From Ruminococcaceae bacterium UBA3818 (lineage in GTDB: Bacteria > Bacillota > Clostridia > Oscillospirales > Ruminococcaceae), in assembly GCA_002369315.1 (NCBI GenBank), contig DFDW01000011.1, forward strand, positions 1 to 57,327: a DNA stretch of 57,327 bases. Direction: 5' to 3'. The first letter of the stretch is position 1; each line of letters starts with the position of its first letter. The position numbers were made by a program, and so were the translations under genes. Below the pieces are notes generated by a model. That model was given only the letters and a program-made list of their open reading frames with translations, made no database searches and had not been told where the DNA came from. Shown in pieces: positions 1-8,139 of the stretch.

Positions 1-870
1 ACCGACAGCGGCGGATTTCAGGTGTTTTCTTTGGCAAAGCTGCGTACCATAAGGGAAGAAGGGGTGTATTTCGCATCCCATGTAGACGGCAAACGGATTT
101 TTATGGGGCCGGAAGAAAGCATGCAGATCCAGTCCAACCTGGGCTCCACTATTGCCATGGCGTTTGACGAATGTGTGGAAAACCCCGCCCCCCGGTCCTA
201 TGCGGAAGCGTCGGTAGCGCGGACCACCCGCTGGCTGTATCGCTGTCGGGCTGAATTGGACCGGCTCAACCATCAGGAAGGGACTATCAATCCGCACCAG
301 ATGCTGTTTGGCATCAATCAGGGATGTGTGTTCGAAGATTTGCGGGTGCAGCAAATGAAAGAGCTTGCCGGCATGGATTTGGACGGCGTTGCCATCGGCG
401 GGTTGGCAGTAGGCGAGACCGCGGAGGAAATGTACCGCATTATTGAGGCGGTGGAGCCTTTCGCTCCCAAGGATAAGCCGCGCTATCTGATGGGGGTGGG
501 AACGCCGGTGAATATTCTGGAAGCGGTTTGGCGCGGCGTGGATCTGTTCGATTGTGTCATGCCTTCCAGAAATGCCCGCCATGGGCATCTGTTTACCTGG
601 CAGGGTATCCGCAACATCATGAACGCCAAATATGAAAGGGACCTTTCCCCGGTGGATGAAAGCTGCGGCTGTCCGACCTGTCGCAATCATTCCCGTGCTT
701 ACCTGCGCCACCTTTTCAAAGCCAATGAAATGTTGGCTATGCGACTGGCGGTTCAGCACAATCTGTATTTTTATAACACGCTAATGGAAAAAATCCGCGA
801 CGCGCTGGATGAAGGGCGTTATCAACAGTTCTATGAAGAGCAGAGGGAAATCCTGGGCAAAAGAATCTGA
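1..870 (+). CDS. tgt: Queuine/preQ1 tRNA-guanine transglycosylase, 5' end cut by window
   Basis: Exchanges guanine 34 for preQ1 in tRNAs with GUN anticodons (queuosine pathway, cytoplasm). The frame is open from base 1, so the true start lies upstream and 289 residues are visible. Counting from base 1, the substrate-pocket motif DSGGFQ is at residues 2-7, the catalytic-nucleophile motif is DCVMPSRNARHG with Asp184, and the zinc site is Cys222, Cys224, Cys227 and His253, with the usual spacing of the family. All key residues are present and the C-terminus is complete. It is followed by yajC, the usual neighbour in Clostridia. The family call is seen directly in the motifs; bacterial substrate preference (preQ1) is inferred. 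Confidence 0.97.
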   Translation, partial: TDSGGFQVFSLAKLRTIREEGVYFASHVDGKRIFMGPEESMQIQSNLGSTIAMAFDECVENPAPRSYAEASVARTTRWLYRCRAELDRLNHQEGTINPHQMLFGINQGCVFEDLRVQQMKELAGMDLDGVAIGGLAVGETAEEMYRIIEAVEPFAPKDKPRYLMGVGTPVNILEAVWRGVDLFDCVMPSRNARHGHLFTWQGIRNIMNAKYERDLSPVDESCGCPTCRNHSRAYLRHLFKANEMLAMRLAVQHNLYFYNTLMEKIRDALDEGRYQQFYEEQREILGKRI

Positions 871-918
871 TTTTGGGGCAGACGCTTAAAAATTCATGGA
901 ATCTTTGCTGGAATTGCC

Positions 919-947
919 TTGCGGAAAGCGCATTTCCATGCTATGAT
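919..947 (+). promoter_or_regulatory. Predicted sigma-A promoter for yajC
   Basis: TTGCGG at 919-924 and TATGAT at 942-947 are separated by 17 bases, about 40 bases before the yajC start. It is a reasonable sigma-A match, found by eye. yajC may also be read through from tgt. Confidence 0.5.
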
Positions 948-988
948 AATTTTACGAAACTACAAGAAAAATTGGAGGAATTACAACG

Positions 989-1315
989 ATGTTTAACCTT
1001 TTTCTTACCGCGGAAACGGCAAATAGCGGAGTGGGCATGCTGACTTCCTTTTTGCCCCTGGTTCTTGTTTTGGTCGTTTTTTACTTTATGCTGATTCGCC
1101 CGCAGAACAAAAAGACCAAACAGGAAGCGACTATGCGTTCCAATCTGCAGATTGGCGATGAGGTCGTAACTTACGGTGGTATTATCGGCATTATTGTCAG
1201 CATCAAAGATGACACCCTTGTGATTGAGACCGGTAATGAAAGAAGCAAGATCCGCATTCTGCGCAAAGCGGTGGAAAGCTGCTTGACTGTTCACGAGGAA
1301 GAAACTTCCAAGTAA
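989..1315 (+). CDS. yajC: YajC-family preprotein translocase accessory subunit
   Basis: Small single-span membrane protein associated with the Sec translocon (SecDF-YajC). It has 108 residues, the normal family size. A short N-terminal extracytoplasmic segment is followed by a hydrophobic span at about residues 17-36 (LPLVLVLVVFYFMLIRPQ), ending in the family signature RPQNKK, then a soluble domain with the GDEVVTYGGIIG motif. The start is supported by GGAGG eight bases upstream. It sits between tgt and a TIGR04086-like membrane gene, a layout common in Clostridia; secDF is not in the window. Confidence 0.95.
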   Translation: MFNLFLTAETANSGVGMLTSFLPLVLVLVVFYFMLIRPQNKKTKQEATMRSNLQIGDEVVTYGGIIGIIVSIKDDTLVIETGNERSKIRILRKAVESCLTVHEEETSK

Positions 1316-1411
1316 TAGGCCCCGATTTGCCGAAAAGGGAAATGCCGCGCATAAAATCGCTCCTTTCGGAATATGCTGGAACAAAGGAAAGCTTGATCTG
1401 GAGTGATGAGA

Positions 1412-1825
1412 ATGCGCAGTAATCCGCCCAAAGGGGACCCTTCGTCGATACGCAGATGGGTTGTACCGGTCTTATTCGGAACAGCTGTGAGCTTGATGGG
1501 GACGGCAGCGGTTTTGATGATTTTTGCCCTTGTCTTAACTTTGCAGGATATCCCGCAGGGGATGATTTTGCCGCTGGCTGTTGGGGCGATGGGGATCGGC
1601 ACGTTTTTAGGCGGATATGTTTCTGCCAGAATCGTTGGGAAAAAGGGGATTTTGTGCGGTTTTTTGACCGGACTGTTATGCTGTCTGATTTTAACCGGCG
1701 TTTCACTGGCGGTGATGCATTTTTCGCTGGATGCTTCTCAGGCTGTAAAACTGGGCGTTGTTTTAACAATGTCCTGCATCGGAGGAGTCCTTGGCGTAAA
1801 CAGGCAGGGAAAGCGAAGAGCCTGA
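1412..1825 (+). CDS. TIGR04086-like four-span membrane protein
   Basis: About 137 residues with four hydrophobic segments (about residues 18-41, 48-68, 77-98 and 108-126) and Gly-rich helices. This resembles the TIGR04086 family of small integral membrane proteins found next to yajC in Clostridia; their function is unknown to me. I chose ATG 1412 because CTGGAG lies about eight bases upstream; GTG 1403 and ATG 1406 are in frame but too close to that site. It is probably co-transcribed with yajC, about 95 bases upstream. Membrane topology is visible; the family name is from memory. Confidence 0.75.
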   Translation: MRSNPPKGDPSSIRRWVVPVLFGTAVSLMGTAAVLMIFALVLTLQDIPQGMILPLAVGAMGIGTFLGGYVSARIVGKKGILCGFLTGLLCCLILTGVSLAVMHFSLDASQAVKLGVVLTMSCIGGVLGVNRQGKRRA

Positions 1826-1854
1826 TCATTTTTGGAAAATATCCAATCAAAAAT

Positions 1855-1890
1855 AACTGGCATAGCTTTAGGCTATGCCAGTTTTGTTGT
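1855..1890. terminator. Bidirectional terminator between converging operons
   Basis: A 12-base-pair stem (AACTGGCATAGC / GCTATGCCAGTT) with a 5-base loop is followed by a T-rich run on the plus strand, and by ATTTTTG on the minus strand. It lies between the yajC-side genes and lpdA, which converge here. Confidence 0.8.
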
Positions 1891-1913
1891 ATTTGGATTT
1901 TGCCGGAAAAACG

Positions 1914-3323
1914 CTATTTAGCAAGACGGCGTTTCGGCGCCGCGTGAATTGCCTGTCCTTCCAGATCTTCCAGCACCTCGGTTACCGCTTCGGTAAAGGT
2001 GGGGTGCGGGCGGATGACCCGACGCATCTGCTCAGCGGTCAGGCGGTTGGAAATGGCGTTGGCGAATTCACTGACAAGATCGGTCGCCCGGGCACACATC
2101 AGCTGCGCGCCGAGAAGGACGTCGGTTTCTTCATCGCAGACCACCTTGATAAATCCGCGGTCTTTTCCTTCAATTAGGGTTTTCCCGTTTGCGGCCATCA
2201 TGAACTTTCCTGTTTTCACAGAGAGCCCCTGAGCTTTTGCCTCGTCAGCAGTCAGACCGACACTGGCGATCTCTGGGTCGGTATATATGCAGGAGGGAAC
2301 CAGCGAAAGGTCGATAGACGGCGAATGGCCCGCTATACGCTCAACCGCCGCAATCCCCTGCGCGGAAGCCAGATGCGCCAACTGGATGCGGGAAGTTACA
2401 TCTCCAATGGCCCAGATATTTTCCAAAGAAGTGGAGAAATCATCGTTTGTGACAATCCGGCCCCGTTCTGTCTGCGGCTCAATACCTGGCCCAAACAGGC
2501 TTTCCGTATTCGGGCGGCGGCCAATGGCAACCAAAACGCCCTGCGCCTGCACAGATTCTTCCTGATCTCCCTTGCGGAAGCGGCAGCAAAGTATTCCGTC
2601 TTTGGATGTGATTTCCTGCACCATGGCGCCGGTTTGGACATTAACGCCCCTCTTTTTCAAAATCATCCCAAGATTCTGAGAAATCTCCCGATCCATTGTG
2701 GGAAGCAGGCGATCCATTGCCTCCAGAATGGTTACTTCACAGCCGAGCCGATTGTAAAAGGTGGCAAATTCAACGCCGATTACGCCTCCGCCGATAATGA
2801 CCAGGCTTTTATAATCAATGGGATCGCCTTCCAGCACTTCATCGCTGGTTACGACGCCGGGAGAGTCCAACCCGGCAATTGGTGGACGGGCCGGGACAGA
2901 GCCGGTAGCGATTAAAATATGGTCAGCGGTGATTTGGCCGTTATCGGAACCCATTACGGAAATTTCATGTGGGGCCGTGATAGTCGCAGTCCCATGCAGC
3001 AAATCGATTTTATTAGACTTCAGAAGCTGCTCCACACCGCCGCGCAGCTGCAGGACGATTTTCAGCTTACGGTCGTGGATGCGGCCCATATGATAGCCAG
3101 TTTCCGGAATCTCCAGCCCAAGTTCCCGGGCGTTTTGCGCCTGATGGTAAACTTCCGCTGCGTGAAGCAGCGCCTTGGTGGGGATACAACCCCGATTCAA
3201 GCAGGTGCCACCTACATCCTGATTCTCAATTACAACGGTTTTCAGGCCCAGCTGTGCCGCGCGGATAGCCGCCACATATCCACCGGGACCTGCTCCGATT
3301 ACTGCCAGTTGATAGTTACTCAT
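1914..3323 (-). CDS. lpdA: Dihydrolipoyl dehydrogenase (E3 / glycine cleavage L-protein)
   Basis: Flavoprotein that reoxidises dihydrolipoyl groups with NAD+; here it serves the H-protein encoded upstream in the same operon. 469 residues, normal length. FAD-binding GAGPGG is at 10-15, the redox disulfide is Cys41-Cys46 in GGTCLNRGC, a second nucleotide fold (IIGGGVIGVEFA) lies at about 177-188, and the catalytic His-Glu pair is in RPHPTFTEAVTE near the C-terminus. It starts within an ATGA four-base overlap with lplA and has an AAAGGAGG site inside the lplA end, so the two are translationally coupled. It lacks an N-terminal lipoyl domain. Confidence 0.97.
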   Translation of the reverse strand: MSNYQLAVIGAGPGGYVAAIRAAQLGLKTVVIENQDVGGTCLNRGCIPTKALLHAAEVYHQAQNARELGLEIPETGYHMGRIHDRKLKIVLQLRGGVEQLLKSNKIDLLHGTATITAPHEISVMGSDNGQITADHILIATGSVPARPPIAGLDSPGVVTSDEVLEGDPIDYKSLVIIGGGVIGVEFATFYNRLGCEVTILEAMDRLLPTMDREISQNLGMILKKRGVNVQTGAMVQEITSKDGILCCRFRKGDQEESVQAQGVLVAIGRRPNTESLFGPGIEPQTERGRIVTNDDFSTSLENIWAIGDVTSRIQLAHLASAQGIAAVERIAGHSPSIDLSLVPSCIYTDPEIASVGLTADEAKAQGLSVKTGKFMMAANGKTLIEGKDRGFIKVVCDEETDVLLGAQLMCARATDLVSEFANAISNRLTAEQMRRVIRPHPTFTEAVTEVLEDLEGQAIHAAPKRRLAK

Positions 3324-4339
3324 TCAGCATCGCCTCCTTTTTCCTGCTGCGGCGCGTTCCGCAAAAAATTTTGCAGATCTGCAGTCATTTCGGTATATTG
3401 AGGAATCTTTGCCAAAGGGGATAGAGCGTCGGCCAATCCCGGCAGGGAAAAGGGCTGCTCGCGCAGGCAAAGGGGAATTTTTTCAACAAAGTCCGTGTCC
3501 ATGGCATCGGAGTACACCTGCGTATCGGTGACCTTTCCGTTATTTACATCAAAGCGAAGCTGGATACCGCCCCAAGGGAACCTCTCCTCCAACTCATAGG
3601 AAAAGGGCATTTCCCGGCCAAGACGCCAGGTCCATGAGGCGAAAGTGGCAGAAATTTTGCGGATTTCTTCCCAGTCAAACGTTTTGTCATCCAAAGTTTG
3701 GATGGGAAGCCCGTAAACCTCCTCGAAAGATTCCAAAAGCGCCTGGGAAAAGTTTTCTACAGTGATGGACGGGCAAAGTTCCCGCAGGTTCACCACTCGG
3801 GATTTTACCGAAGAAACACCTTTGGATTGCAGCTTTTTGGCGGATACATTCAGGTATTTTGCCATTTGTGTCGTATCCACGTCAATCAGCAGAGTGCCAT
3901 GATGGCATCCGGCGCCCTTTGATTTTTGAAAAGCGTTTCCAGAAAACTTTCTTCCATCGATGGTAACATCGTTGCGCCCGGTCTTTTGGGCATCCAGACC
4001 AAAGCGGCCTGCTGCACGTCGGATTACCTCCAGCTGGCGGTCTACGCTGTAGTCCTCCAAGGGGGCGACAAAGGTAAAATTCAGATTGCCCAAATCGTGG
4101 AAAACCGCTCCGCCGCCGGACGGGCGACGGGCCAGAAATCCGCCTTCCTGTTCCAACAGGTCGACGTTGCATTCTTTCCAGGCATTTTGGTTTTTACCAA
4201 TAACTACCGTCTGCCGGTTTTGCCACAGGTAAAAAATACAAACGCCGGGTTGGCAATGCTGCAGGAAATAAGATTCCACCGCCAGATTGTCATAGGGATT
4301 ATTCCCGGTTCCCCGGTAGAATTGCAGATTTTGAATCAT
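3320..4339 (-). CDS. lplA: Lipoate-protein ligase A
   Basis: Activates free lipoate with ATP and transfers it to a lysine of a lipoyl domain, here most likely GcvH. 339 residues: catalytic domain first with RRPSGGGAVFHDLGN (about 67-81) and the GRNDVTIDGRKFSGNA segment with the conserved substrate lysine, then the accessory C-terminal domain from about residue 240. It lies between gcvPB and lpdA, so one operon carries both the lipoylated protein and the enzyme that lipoylates it. No octanoyltransferase or lipoyl synthase is in the window, which fits scavenging of lipoate, though other loci cannot be excluded. Confidence 0.95.
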   Translation of the reverse strand: MIQNLQFYRGTGNNPYDNLAVESYFLQHCQPGVCIFYLWQNRQTVVIGKNQNAWKECNVDLLEQEGGFLARRPSGGGAVFHDLGNLNFTFVAPLEDYSVDRQLEVIRRAAGRFGLDAQKTGRNDVTIDGRKFSGNAFQKSKGAGCHHGTLLIDVDTTQMAKYLNVSAKKLQSKGVSSVKSRVVNLRELCPSITVENFSQALLESFEEVYGLPIQTLDDKTFDWEEIRKISATFASWTWRLGREMPFSYELEERFPWGGIQLRFDVNNGKVTDTQVYSDAMDTDFVEKIPLCLREQPFSLPGLADALSPLAKIPQYTEMTADLQNFLRNAPQQEKGGDAE

Positions 4340-4356
4340 AGTTTCTCTCCCCGATG

Positions 4357-4397
4357 AAAAGCAGCGTGCCTGGCACTGGGCCAGGACACGCGGCTTT
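4357..4397 (-). terminator. Hairpin between gcvPB and lplA (attenuating terminator or processing site)
   Basis: On the minus strand a GC-rich stem (CGTGtCCTGGC pairing with GCCAGgCACG) is followed by only TTTT. It sits in the 64-base gap inside an otherwise tightly spaced operon, so partial termination or mRNA processing before lplA-lpdA is plausible. The short T run makes full termination unlikely. Confidence 0.55.
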
Positions 4398-4403
4398 CAG
4401 GTT

Positions 4404-5837
4404 TTATTCAAAAGAATAGCGCAGTTTGGGGTTACGTGCCGCTCCGACTTCATCCAGGCGACGGACAGGGGTGTGATGGGGCGCATCATGCAGCGCCTGC
4501 GGATCGGTTTTTGCCGTTTCATACAGGCTGCGGAATACCTCTATCGCCTCGTCCAGCGTTTCTTTGGACTCTGTCTCTGTAGGCTCGACCATCAACGCCT
4601 CGTGAACGATCAACGGGAAGTACATGGTCGGCGGATGGATGCCGTTGTCCAAAAGGCCCTTGGCAATATCCATGGCGGAAATGCCGGTTTCTTTTTTCAA
4701 AGGCTCCAGGGACATGACAAATTCATGCATGCACCGCTCATCATAAGCCATGGTATATAGGTCGCACAGCTTTTTCATCATATAATTGGCGTTGAGCACA
4801 GCATTCTGAGACGCTTCCCGAATGCCTTCCGCGCCAAGCGTCAGGATATAAGTCAGCGCCTTGACCACGACGGCAAAGTTTCCGTAGAAAGATTTTACCC
4901 GGCCGATGGAATGTTCCGGCGTATGGAAACGGTACTGGCCCTGTTCTTCTTTCACCACTGGTCCGGGCAGGAAATCAGCCAGCAGCGCTTTGCAGCCAAC
5001 CGGACCGCTGCCGGGACCGCCGCCGCCATGGGGAGTGGAGAAGGTCTTGTGCAGGTTCAGATGCACAACATCAAAGCCCATATCACCGGGCCGGGAGATC
5101 CCCATAACCGCATTCAGGTTTGCGCCGTCATAATAGTTTAAACCGCCTGCGTCATGGACGATTTTGGTGATTTCCAAAATATTTTTATCAAACAGGCCAA
5201 CCGTGTTGGGGTTGGTCAGCATCAATCCCGCGGTATCCTCGCCAACGGCGGCGCGCAGTTTTTCCAGGTCAACGCATCCGTCTTCCTGCGAGGGGATACT
5301 CACTACGGTAAATCCTGCCATTGCAGCGCTGGCCGGGTTGGTTCCGTGGGCGGAATCCGGGACGATGATTTTGGTCCGCTTGCTGTCGCCGCGGTGTTTA
5401 TGATAGGCTTTGATTAGCAAAAGTCCGGTGAATTCGCCGTGAGCGCCTGCAGCAGGCTGGAAAGTCATGCCGTCCATGCCGGTGATTTCACACAGAGCCT
5501 TTTCCGTTTGATACAACACTTCCATCGCGCCCTGGACCGTGTGCTCCGGCTGCAGGGGATGAATCGAGCTGAAACCGGGCAGTGCCGCCATTTCCTCGTT
5601 GATTTTCGGATTGTATTTCATGGTGCAGGAACCCAGCGGATAAAATCCGTTGTTTACGCCGTGGGTGCGTCCTGCCAGCGCCGTGTAGTGGCGGCTGATG
5701 TCGTTTTCCGACAACTGGGGCAGATTTGGCGCTTTTTCCCGACGCATCGATTCCGGCAGGGAAAAGACGGGAACATCGCATTCCGGCAAAACGGAGCATC
5801 CGCGCCCCGAAGCACCGGATTCAAAAATCAGTTTCAT
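4404..5837 (-). CDS. gcvPB: Glycine dehydrogenase (decarboxylating), P-protein subunit 2
   Basis: PLP-bearing half of the split P-protein; with GcvPA it decarboxylates glycine and loads the aminomethyl group onto lipoyl-GcvH. 477 residues, typical. The PLP lysine is in LNLHKTFSTPHGGGGPGSGP at about residue 270, with PDSAHGTNPASA and YDGANLNA also visible. I placed the start at ATG 5837: AAAGGAGG lies 10 bases upstream, while GTG 5846 nearly touches it. The start overlaps the gcvPA stop as ATGA, coupling the two subunits. Confidence 0.97.
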   Translation of the reverse strand: MKLIFESGASGRGCSVLPECDVPVFSLPESMRREKAPNLPQLSENDISRHYTALAGRTHGVNNGFYPLGSCTMKYNPKINEEMAALPGFSSIHPLQPEHTVQGAMEVLYQTEKALCEITGMDGMTFQPAAGAHGEFTGLLLIKAYHKHRGDSKRTKIIVPDSAHGTNPASAAMAGFTVVSIPSQEDGCVDLEKLRAAVGEDTAGLMLTNPNTVGLFDKNILEITKIVHDAGGLNYYDGANLNAVMGISRPGDMGFDVVHLNLHKTFSTPHGGGGPGSGPVGCKALLADFLPGPVVKEEQGQYRFHTPEHSIGRVKSFYGNFAVVVKALTYILTLGAEGIREASQNAVLNANYMMKKLCDLYTMAYDERCMHEFVMSLEPLKKETGISAMDIAKGLLDNGIHPPTMYFPLIVHEALMVEPTETESKETLDEAIEVFRSLYETAKTDPQALHDAPHHTPVRRLDEVGAARNPKLRYSFE

Positions 5838-7162
5838 GCGCCGCACACCTCCTTTATGACTGCAATAGCCCTGTCAATTTCTTCTTTGCTGTTCTGCTCG
5901 GTAGCACACCAGAGTACGCAGCCGGAAAGTTCCCCGCCCAGCGGGAGACCGCCCAGAATGCCCTGTGCTTCCAACGCCGCCATTACCTTTGGCACGTCAG
6001 GGCAGGAGGCAACGAATTCGTGGAAGAATTCGCCGGAGAAGCGCAGTTCGCAGCCAGGGATCTTGGCCATTTCCGCGGCAAAATAGTGGGCCTTGGCAAA
6101 GGACTGCTCCGCTGCCTGCTGCAGACCTTTGGTCCCCATAGCAGCCAGATAGACCGAAGCGGTCAGCGCACACAGCGCCTGGTTGGAGCAGATGTTGCTG
6201 GAGGCTTTTTCCCGCCGAATGTGCTGTTCTCTGGCTTGCAAGGTCAGAACATAAGCACGCTTGCCGTCCACGTCAGTGGTTTCGCCGACAATGCGTCCCG
6301 GAATCTTCCGGACCAGAGCGTTGGTACAGGCCATAAACCCTAAGTAGGGGCCGCCAAAGGACAGGGAAAGTCCCAGGGGTTGTCCTTCGCCGACAGCGAT
6401 ATCCGCGCCGGATTCAGCCGGTGTTTTGAGCATTCCCAGACTGATGGGGTTGCAGCTCATAATGTACTTGGCGCCCGCCTCGTGAGCGATGACACCTGCC
6501 TGATCGGCGTTTTCCAGCTGGCCGAAATAGTTGGGCTGCTGGATCAAAACGCAGCAGACGCTGTCATCCAGCATAGCGCTCAACGCGTCCAGGTCTGTTT
6601 TTCCGTCTTTCGCCGGGATGATTTCAACCGGCGTGTTGGAACCTTCGCAGTAGGTTTTGACCGTCTGGATCAAATCCGGATGGGCCGCCGCGGAAATCAG
6701 CGCCTTTGTGCGCTTGCGGTCGCGGCACATGGCAACGGCCTCTGCCGCCGCGGTCGCGCCGTCGTAAACCGATGCGTTGGAAACCTCCATGCCGGTCAGT
6801 TCGCAGATCATGGTCTGGTATTCAAAAATCGATTGGAGCACCCCCTGGCTGATTTCCGCCTGATAGGGGGTATAAGCGGTTACAAATTCCTCTTTGGAAA
6901 CAACCTGTTTTACAATTGCCGGAATATAATGACGGTACGCGCCGGCGCCGCGGAATACGGTGGAGAATACAGTATTCCGGGCGGCTGTTTTTTCCATGGC
7001 CCGGCGGACTTCCAATTCCGAAAGTCCGCGGGGAAGATCAAGCGGCCGGTCCAGCAGCACCTGCTGCGGCAGATGGCCGAACAGTTCCTCCATGGATGAG
7101 CAGCCTACCGCCTCCAGCATTTCCCGGCGCTGCGCCGGGGTGGAAGGTACGTAGGAACCCAT
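5834..7162 (-). CDS. gcvPA: Glycine dehydrogenase (decarboxylating), P-protein subunit 1
   Basis: N-terminal half of the P-protein, PLP-fold but without the PLP lysine; forms the alpha2beta2 complex with GcvPB. 442 residues, normal for the split form used by Firmicutes. Recognisable segments include YVPSTPAQRREML at the N-terminus, FRGAGAYRHYIPAIV and SFGGPYLGFMAC. GAGGAGG precedes the ATG by about 11 bases. It is six bases from gcvH upstream and overlaps gcvPB downstream by four bases. Confidence 0.97.
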   Translation of the reverse strand: MGSYVPSTPAQRREMLEAVGCSSMEELFGHLPQQVLLDRPLDLPRGLSELEVRRAMEKTAARNTVFSTVFRGAGAYRHYIPAIVKQVVSKEEFVTAYTPYQAEISQGVLQSIFEYQTMICELTGMEVSNASVYDGATAAAEAVAMCRDRKRTKALISAAAHPDLIQTVKTYCEGSNTPVEIIPAKDGKTDLDALSAMLDDSVCCVLIQQPNYFGQLENADQAGVIAHEAGAKYIMSCNPISLGMLKTPAESGADIAVGEGQPLGLSLSFGGPYLGFMACTNALVRKIPGRIVGETTDVDGKRAYVLTLQAREQHIRREKASSNICSNQALCALTASVYLAAMGTKGLQQAAEQSFAKAHYFAAEMAKIPGCELRFSGEFFHEFVASCPDVPKVMAALEAQGILGGLPLGGELSGCVLWCATEQNSKEEIDRAIAVIKEVCGA

Positions 7163-7168
7163 AAGTTT

Positions 7169-7546
7169 TTATTCCTCCTCGCAAACGGCGATATAGGCAT
7201 CAGCGTCCAGCAGATCCTCCAGGCCGGAAACATCGGTCAGTTTTACAAGCCAGGCCTCATACGGCTCTTTGTTAATGGCTTCGGGAGTATCCAGCAGCAT
7301 CTCGTTGACTTCAGCAACGGTGCCGGATACAGGAGCGTACACATCGGAAACGGCTTTCACCGATTCCACATCGCACATAGTGTCTCCGGCGGAGAAGCTG
7401 TCGCCCACTGCGGGCAGATTCACGAAGACCAGATCGCCCAGATCGTTTTGGGCTTTATCACTTAAACCGACCAGGACCGAGCCGTCATCCAGCTTTTTGG
7501 CCCATTCATGGGATTTGCTGTACAGAAATTCTTTTGGTGTGTTCAT
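7169..7546 (-). CDS. gcvH: Glycine cleavage system H protein
   Basis: Lipoyl carrier that shuttles the aminomethyl group between P-, T- and L-proteins. 125 residues, normal length. The lipoyl-attachment lysine is Lys64 in DVESVKAVSDVYAP; the family start EFLYSKSHEW and VGLSDKAQNDLGDLVFV are clear. The GAGATTTTTT region upstream includes AAAAGGAG as a ribosome site. It lies between the flavin reductase-like gene and gcvPA, within the glycine riboswitch regulon. Confidence 0.97.
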   Translation of the reverse strand: MNTPKEFLYSKSHEWAKKLDDGSVLVGLSDKAQNDLGDLVFVNLPAVGDSFSAGDTMCDVESVKAVSDVYAPVSGTVAEVNEMLLDTPEAINKEPYEAWLVKLTDVSGLEDLLDADAYIAVCEEE

Positions 7547-7627
7547 AGTAAAAAATCTCCTTTTAAGCGTATTTTTTATAGTATGCGCCGTTGGGGCGCC
7601 GCTAAGCGGTGTTCGCTTTCGGACGGC

Positions 7628-8107
7628 TTATTTCAAAATGCCGGTTACCTCTCCGAGGTACATCCGGTGGGGCGCTTCGCTTTGGTAGTACGCTCCGATT
7701 ACATCCTGCGGCATGTGGCCGGGGTTCAGATCCTGCCAATAAATTTTTTTGCAGATCAGCGTCGCGGACGCTTGCTCAAATCCCACGCCGTGTTCCACCG
7801 CTTTCGGGGTCAAACCGGTCAACGCCACCTTATCGCCGTCCCGTCCGGATTTGCTGCCCAGAATGCCCAGATCCTTTTTGTATTCTTCCGGAAAAAAGCT
7901 GACGGTGAAATATTCGTTCTTTTCCAAAAACTGATAGGTGTAACGAATTGGTTTGACATACACGGTGGCCACCGGGCGGCTCCATAAAGTACCCAACCCG
8001 CCCCAGCTGATGGTCATTGTATTGTAATCGTCCAGAGAGCCGGCGGTGACCAGCGCCCATTGTTTGTCAAATACGCGAAAAGCGTCTGTCTGGAATGGCT
8101 CCATCAT
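7628..8107 (-). CDS. Flavin reductase-like FMN-binding split-barrel protein
   Basis: 159 residues resembling the flavin reductase family (FMN-binding split barrel). Visible features: WALVTAG near residue 16, NTMTISWGGLGTLWSRPVA (about 29-47) which matches the family flavin-phosphate loop, and YVKPIRYTYQFLEKNEYFTVS. It lies between gcvT and gcvH with good ribosome sites and no terminator, so it should be co-expressed under the glycine riboswitch. Flavin binding is expected from the family; substrate and partner are unknown. AGGAGG is 4 bases from ATG 8107 and 7 from ATG 8104, so the start could be either. Confidence 0.85.
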   Translation of the reverse strand: MMEPFQTDAFRVFDKQWALVTAGSLDDYNTMTISWGGLGTLWSRPVATVYVKPIRYTYQFLEKNEYFTVSFFPEEYKKDLGILGSKSGRDGDKVALTGLTPKAVEHGVGFEQASATLICKKIYWQDLNPGHMPQDVIGAYYQSEAPHRMYLGEVTGILK

Positions 8108-8139
8108 AAGACCTCCTGCCTTTATCAGACCGCGTCCGG

